Shown here in pieces: positions 57,764 through 64,000 of a stretch of 64,000 nt of DNA. The number at the start of each line of letters is the position of its first letter. The stretch's first letter is position 1. Source of the DNA: Hymenopellis radicata (lineage: Eukaryota; Basidiomycota; Agaricomycetes; Agaricales; Physalacriaceae); contig JADNRX010000202.1 in the NCBI GenBank assembly GCA_015501595.1, positions 37,620 to 101,619 of the forward strand, written 5' to 3'. The notes beneath the pieces are model-generated. The model had not been told where the DNA came from. It did not search any database and worked only from the letters and a program-made list of their open reading frames with translations. The position numbers and the translations under genes are program-made.

Positions 57764-57925
57764 CACGTGATAGAGTTGTAGACGCGCCGACACGTCCGAA
57801 ACGACGCGTCGAAGTATTATAATTTCTCTGTACTACTTCCGTTATTCTACTACTCAATCTAAATGAGTTGCAAAGAATTCGGCTTTGTTGCAAGTTAGTA
57901 GAGGAAGAAAATGTATGTCGTTGGC

Positions 57926-60484
57926 TCACTCACAAAGAGAGATCGCAGAACGCTTGTACGTTCTTTCGAGAGTCGTATAGTTGACGTATTGAATGCCGAA
58001 GCTGTCGCAGGTAGTAAGAGCTTGTACGGTGACTGTCCGTAAGGTACTAACCGAGTCCGTAAGCCGCTAGCCCACTCCGCGTTGTCAAGCATGGCTAGAA
58101 AGTGGATAAGCAGAGGAAATCAAGGACCGGTAAGCATTGAAATTACCCCAAGCAAAAGCTCCTGCCAGCGGGACACCATCCTCATGTATCGAAAGCAGCA
58201 TTTCTCCGAGATAAGTCATAAAATAATCTGTTATTATGCCACATTAGTCTTCAAAAAACGCGCCCATGTGACGATTCGCAGGCTCACTGGTGCGTGCAAC
58301 GTCTTCTTTGACGCGAAAGAGATCCATCAGATCACCTTCGCCCGGTTCAGCAAATCCAAATTCGGAAACGTACTACGCCCGAGTTCAAATCCACGTCCCT
58401 ACACCAAGGTTCATGGGTACTCACAATCTTGTTCGTCGGCCAACGAGAATGCAAGTCTGACATGAACGCGCGGAAATTGACCGGCGTTGCCTGTAGCCAA
58501 GACGCGAGCGGGTCAGCCGAAACACCTGCTGCCCATCCAAAGCCCGAGTCGTAAAACACCGGTTCGTTGCAGACAGGCCACAGAGGGTGGGAGAAGTTGG
58601 CCACACACGCATCTATGCCCCCTGTTGGCGCACGGATGAACTGTGACCGATACGGATCGATGGCGTAGAAGTCGGCCGATCCAAGGATGTCGGCGGATTC
58701 CTCAGCTGTGAAACGAGGGAGGTATGATTCCGGGAGAGTGTCTTTTAGAATTTGTGGCCAGTCGCCGGTTGTGTAGAGAGGGTCGGAAAACACGCCGATT
58801 TGGAAAGCGGCGTGACGTTCGACGGCAAGGCAGTCTTCGGTGGTGTTGCTTCTCCATGGTGTGCCACTTTGAATTTCCCGATTAGTATATGACCTGGAGG
58901 AGGAATGGAGACGGGAGTGTACATGAAGTCGTCGTTCTTAAGGGCTATCTCGCCGGAAATGTTCATGGCGCGAAAAGCTGGAGTTGACATCAACGTGTGA
59001 GAGTAGCGTTCAGGTCGAGATGTTACCCTTTACAGCGCCAGCATGGGCTTTCACTGTTCATGATCATATGATAAGAATCCATTCGACTGAGCAAGCGATC
59101 TCCTTACGAAGGTTATATGAGCATTGATAGGGAGCAGTAGACGCATTGACGCCCGATGCAAATGTAGCATCTATGGTCAGTTCAATCAGATGCAGAGCTG
59201 TCGGAGAACCGAGACGAACTGAACGGATAAGAGGCTATCTGTCCGCAGTAGACACGAGGTTCGTTGAACGTGTACCTTACGACGAAACGACTTATGAGCT
59301 GCACGAAGGCTGTATGAGGCAAAACCGGATCCATACCAAGTGTTGACGCGTCCATTGTAAGCCTTGAAGACGGTAACTGCATAGCTTCAAGACGGTCAGA
59401 ACTAATCACGACCTACGGTGAATAAGTTTAGAAGCGTACTTGACAAAATCATCGACAATTTGAGGACTCGTGAAACCTCCGTAATACGCTTGCAATGCGA
59501 GAGGTGTATCCCAGTGGACTGGCCAATCTGTTCAGTAATGGACGATGGTCCTAAAAACATGCGTACAGAGCGTGACCACGGGGTCGATGCCGTGTGCCAA
59601 ATGATAGTCGATAACTGCAGACCAATGTTAAGGTGAAATTTCTGAATAAGCTTCGCCAACGTACCATCGGAGTAATGATCAATGCCAGCGGCGTTAACAG
59701 GTGAGTCGGCGGCTCCGAAGGGAAAGATCCTCGTCCAAGAGATTCTGCGATGCGACGTCAACATGACACCATATGCTCTCGCGTTAGAAGGCTTACGAGA
59801 AGGAGTGTGCAGTGACACCCAAAGCAACTATCCGCTCTACGTCTTCCTTGTACAAGAAGTATTGAAGATCGGTAATGTCTCCTGCAAGTTGAACAACATT
59901 AAGACGCGGTGGTAATACGAATCAGAAGACTCGCCCGTCGTATTGTCTACGACAGAGTTTGGCTGTCGTGGAGCCCAATCCCACATCGTTGGTCCTTTCC
60001 CTTCATCTTTCGCGGCACCTTCAACTTGATACGCGGCGGTTGCGACGCCAAACAGGAATCCCGGGGGAAACTTCAAGTTGGGTAGGATATCTTGAGGTGC
60101 TGGCGCGTAGAACGAAGGATATAAAGCGGGAGGTGGAGATGGCAGCGTGACTGGAGCTGAGGGAGCGCGCGTAGTAGTGAAGGGCGGTGCTTCAACGGGT
60201 CCGACCTGTGTTGTTGGGGTTAAGACAGTCGATGATATCGCTAGCGGAAGACATACAATGTCCCAAAGCTTATCGAGGCCGTCTGGCGTGTAGTCTCGAG
60301 GGATAGACCCAGCTGGTGGAAAGCTGGCCGAAAAACTTGGTGTAGGAGTGACCGTCGATGTCATCGCAGTAGTCGCGCTGCTAGACACAACTACGGTCGA
60401 CGTGACGCTCAGTGGTTCGCTAAGCTGCGCAAGCACACTTTGAGCGCTCCACGCTAACCCCATGACTATCGATGTGAATTGCAT
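57926..60484 (-). CDS. Secreted GH1 beta-glucosidase-like protein with Ser/Thr/Pro-rich N-terminal extension
   Basis: Glycoside hydrolase family 1, (beta/alpha)8 barrel. ATG 60484 begins a signal peptide ([19 protein letters not shown]). About 120 residues of Ser/Thr/Pro-rich sequence follow before the domain starts at [20 protein letters not shown] (GH1 N-terminal signature). [21 protein letters not shown] (acid/base Glu), a [12 protein letters not shown] block with the nucleophile Glu in place of the usual [31 protein letters not shown] and RTYKRSA complete the barrel; stop at 57926. About ten exons; several phased (introns at about 58002-58057 and 58085-58130). Both catalytic Glu are present, so it is likely active outside the cell or at the wall. 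The extension resembles an O-glycosylated linker. Confidence 0.8.
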
Positions 60485-60954
60485 GGCCGTCGAAAGCACA
60501 ATCTCAACGCTCGGTCATTTTTATACATAATGTGTCGAAACTCGGGTAGAGATCGTCATGAGACCATGGAGTATAGCAATAGCCGTTCCGCCTTGACGCG
60601 GACCTCATGAGATAAAGGCCACACAATGTGAGGTGGAGTGCCGTAAAAATCAGAAACTGTAGCTTGGTCGAGGAACAAGTTGAAAGTTTCCTGTTCTGAT
60701 GAAATAGTCTCGGAGGACGCGGCCTAATTCGGAAAGAGCACGTACCTCAACTAGAGAGTACATTATCGGCGTCGATAGTTTATTGAATATCGAACTATAT
60801 CGAATGAGCGCGCACACATGATGTAGGGTGCTCTATTGCCACTGTCAGCGCCGCTGTTGACCAGGTGTTCCGACTTGTTCGGACAGATCAGATTTGACAG
60901 GTCAAGACACGAGTGAAAGCATGATTCACAATAAACCATGGACGCAGATTCGCC
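60485..60954. promoter_or_regulatory. Divergent intergenic region between GH1 and the BEACH-family gene
   Basis: About 470 bp separate the GH1 start codon from the first recognisable BEACH-gene exon. TTTTTATAC (about 60519, read toward GH1 on the minus strand) is a TATA-like candidate. A first exon of the BEACH-family gene probably lies here or overlaps 60900-60955. Confidence 0.35.
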
Positions 60955-63900
60955 GTGGAGGTCTTTCGAAACAGGAAATTGACCAAGACTGATCGGCTTC
61001 GGCATCTTTGTTTCCAGATCGGGACTGTCATCAATTATGCAAACAACTGTCAAGTTACACTCGATCACCCTTCCGCATTTGATCCCGCCACCACCATCGT
61101 CGTTGTCGTCGACGACCAGAACACGGCCGCTACTGACAACGTCAAGCAGCGAAAGGTGAGCAAGCTTGCAGCGCGCTCTCATCCTCAACCCCCTTCGTAT
61201 TCGTGAAATGAGCGCAACATAATAGGCCATGCTGCGCACACTTTTGACACCCTTGGTTGCTCGTTTCGACCTCTCCCCACGCTTTGAACAAGCGCCCTTA
61301 CCCGCCGAAGACGATGGCGAGCTCGACCCAGAGGATTTCGCGCGGGATGTCATGATTGAGCTTATGCGCAATACGCTTGACAACCTCAAGGATGCGGATA
61401 CTCTCCGCGAAAAGACAGAGGTTAGTTGTCGTACTTTTGGGGACGACTGGAGTTGACTATGCCAGGTCCTGACAGAAATACAAAAAATCATGCTGCAAGA
61501 CGCTCGTACAAAGGAGGTATTTCGGGAACTGGACGGGTTCATCATGCTCATGAGCGTGTTGTCTACTCTGCGTGTCGCCCAAGAAGGCCCTATACACGAG
61601 CCAGAGGAGCAGCTTTTACTTGAAGTATTGGAGAGCATTCGCCTGGTGTTCATGATCGTCTCCGACGCGATTCACGACTGTCCAGAGAATGCCGAATACT
61701 TCAAGGTGTGTGTACTCAATACCTGCGAAATACTTACTAACTCTGTGCCAGGAATCAGTGGGCTTTAAATCCCTTTCTCTTGCCATACGCGATCTTGTCA
61801 GTGACAAGCGCACCGTCGATGTTACTCTCGGTTTCCTGCTTTCCATGTCATTAAATGACTTTGCGCTCTCTGGCCTCTTTACGAGCCTTAGGAGTCTTTC
61901 CATGGACCAGGTAGACACGAAAATTCAGGAGTTCGAAAGCCGTCTAATCATCATCCGTCAACCCGACGCCATCCGGTTGTTATGGGATTCAGCACCGCGC
62001 CTCGTAGACGGGAGCCCTGTCATGCGCTACGCGATTTACAAGTTATTCGAGCTGCTGTGCGCGTCATGTCATCGCAATCATGCTACTTTGAGTACCATGG
62101 GTCTCGTACAGTCACTCCTCAGTCAATACTTCCAATTGCGAGATGACAAGAACGCGTCAGATAAAGAGCGCCAGGTGGCTCAGCGGCTCTTACGTCGTCT
62201 CCTCGAACTCGGAGCATACACAGAAGAAGCGAGGCGTTTGTTCCAGCGCACTATCAATGCCGAGGATCAGACATTAGACTTGGAGACTCTGGAGATCGTA
62301 CGCGCCGCCATGAAGTCGAGATGGCTCGAACATTTTTCATTGGAGTCGCCAGCGGAACTGTATATGGAGCACACGGGCACTCGAGGAGTACCGTCCACCG
62401 GCTTCACGTTCGCGGTAAGCCGACATGTTCTCATAAGTATCGGGTTCTAATACTCCCCAGATATGGCTCTGGATCGAAGTGTTACCAAAGTCGACTTCAC
62501 ATCCCATCTTTACGGTTCGAGTTAACAAAAACTTGATCGTTGCTCTCAGTGTTCGACCCGATGGCAAGTTGGAACTACGCACCTCTGGTAACAAAACAAA
62601 CGCTGTGTTCAACAAGTCGAGTATTCCCAAGATGCGATGGTGTCACATTACGCTTGTTCATCACGCCCATCGGTCGTCGCAGCCTAGCATTCGTGAGTGC
62701 ATATCTCGATTTCGCTTGTTACCTAACGCGCTTCTTAGGATTGTTCATGGACGGAGTCATGAACGATAGCTTAACGTGGGCATATCCAAAGTCGTTGTTT
62801 TCTGCTACCTCCACGGAATATGTCTTGGGAAGCGAAGACGCCGACGCGCAGATGAGCTGGTGTATCGCAACCGCATACTTCGTCTCACTTCCGATAGGTG
62901 ATTATGAGAATTCAATACAATTTTTCCAATGTTTACTGAATCAACTAGGCGATGATCTCCCCCGATTCATTCACCATCTTGGACCACGCTATCAAGGAAA
63001 CTTCCAGGATCCATCTCTGATCAAGTTTCTGACCTACGAAGCCTCCACGTCTCTGAACATGTTCCTGACCGCTGTCGCATCAAAAGGGTCTGCGGTCGAA
63101 TCGCTGTCGCTGATGAAAGCCGTGCGCGATGGACTGGGGCTCAGTAACTCTGCTATTGTCTTCTCACTGTCGTGTTTGAATTTAAAGCAGTCGGGCTCCG
63201 TCTCAAACATACCAATGAGTACGTCGTCGAGGGAGTTCAATGTGCGGGGTGATGTCCTGGTTGTAAAGGCTGCGTGTTTGGATTCGTCCTTGTGGAAGAT
63301 TGGAGGCACATCAATACCTCTACATCTATTACAGCTTGCCAAGGTAGTTCTCCATGTTTTTCTAACGTACACGCCCTCACACTTACCTAGTCACCACATG
63401 AAATCTCAAGAACGCTCAGTATTCTCACCGATTGCATTCGGAACAGTTGGGAGAACTCGGAAGATATGGAGCGTCTGCGTAGGCTGTTCTACAGACCGTG
63501 TACTTCTTCCCCCATTAACGTGTTTCTTTAGGCAGTTATGAAATATTGACCGACATCTTGCGGTCCAAGGCTCAAATGATCAACATGACGAGCTTCGAGA
63601 CGCTCTTTGAATTCATCGGCCTCAACTTTCGTACACCCGAGTGAGCATTATCATCCATTTCTTTGACACCCAACTCAACCGGGTTTAGACAATCTACGGT
63701 GGTCAACGTGGTCGCGTACAAAGCCATTGCACTCGATTTCGAGTTTTGGTCACACGCCCGGAGAGAAATCCAGCATGTCTATTTTGAACACTTTATTACT
63801 CTTCTTGAAGTGAGCAGGTACAAGGCTTTCAACATGAGGCAGCGTTTATCAAAGCTGGGCTTGGTCAGACGGTTCTTGTTTGTCCTACAGACCGAGTGGT

Positions 63901-64000
63901 TCGATAGTGGATCTGTGACGCATGTCATGACTGCACTCAGAGCTGCGACCCAGGCAACTTCTCGAAAGATGACACGATTAAGCCTATTGTGTCATATTGC
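60955..64000 (+). CDS. BEACH-family (WDFY/beige-like) protein, N-terminal part, runs off the window
   Basis: Plus-strand exons from about 60955 to the window end code for an uninterrupted armadillo-like alpha-helical region ([66 protein letters not shown]) followed by a concanavalin-A-like insert ([43 protein letters not shown]) and more helices. This order (ARM, ConA-like, ARM, then PH-BEACH-WD40 downstream) is that of WDFY3/beige-type scaffold proteins of vesicle and autophagy traffic; the PH, BEACH and WD40 parts must lie beyond 64000. The start codon is not certain: no ATG is in frame directly before 60955. An intron (GTGAGC, 61156-61226) joins QRK to AMLRTLLTP. Confidence 0.65.

Noticed and set aside
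60763..61653. 296-codon open frame on the minus strand
   Set aside because: It is antisense to BEACH-family exons whose plus-strand frames have recognisable helical and ConA-like content; the minus product is Ser/Arg-rich without motifs.

Overview
The window looks like nuclear DNA from a filamentous basidiomycete, probably an Agaricomycete. Genes are cut by many short (about 45-60 nt) GT-AG introns. There is a Tnp2-type (CACTA/EnSpm superfamily) transposase of the kind common in that class, small non-autonomous DNA transposons, and a gene set of wood- and litter-decay type (GH1, GMC oxidoreductase, ALDH, AKR, MFS). All gene models here were spliced by eye; reading-frame phase was checked by hand where exact exons are given.

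Region 1-17.75 kb is a transposon-rich block. It holds two related TA-flanked miniature elements (5925-6177, 11881-12124), a 2.4 kb hAT-like element with an 8-bp target duplication (6245-8671) that contains exon/intron-like tandem modules, a dispersed 51-bp palindromic repeat (full at 8935-8985, half copies at 10-39 and 17712-17739), a proline-rich repeat ORF, a coiled-coil/acidic ORF, and a Tnp2 transposase gene (12349-17484, minus) split by a 1.72 kb inserted element whose removal restores the frame.

Region 17.9-23 kb carries two intact minus-strand genes: an MFS monocarboxylate-type transporter and a 7-bladed propeller lactonase-like protein.

Region 23.4-42.1 kb is an inverted duplication. 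Two near-identical arms (23583-26131 and 38757-41331), each with a questin-oxidase-like gene, face each other across GLE1 (mRNA export) and a very large intron-containing gene of the SpvB/TcdB/YD-repeat/Rhs type related to bacterial Tc toxin B/C components. The left questin-oxidase copy has a one-base insertion; the right one is open (489 aa). Degenerate VPS62-like copies lie beside the arms, and a relic of the Rhs gene 3' end lies next to the left arm. A second hAT-like element (36440-37266, 8-bp TSD) is nested in an inverted repeat between the Rhs gene and the right arm.

Region 42.3-64 kb is a more ordinary gene-dense stretch: tandem repeats, an unrecognised 207-aa gene, an AKR with a C-terminal hydrophobic segment, an AKR relic, ALDH, a divergent pair formed by a DenD-like NAD-dependent epimerase/dehydrogenase and an RpiB-like sugar-phosphate isomerase (the latter frameshifted), a GMC oxidoreductase, two hypothetical genes, a secreted GH1 glycosidase with a Ser/Thr/Pro-rich N-terminal extension, and the 5' part of a BEACH-family protein that runs off the window. 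The sugar dehydrogenase/isomerase pair with neighbouring AKR, ALDH, GMC and GH1 genes suggests a local concentration of carbohydrate and aldehyde metabolism, but nothing in the sequence proves a co-regulated cluster.
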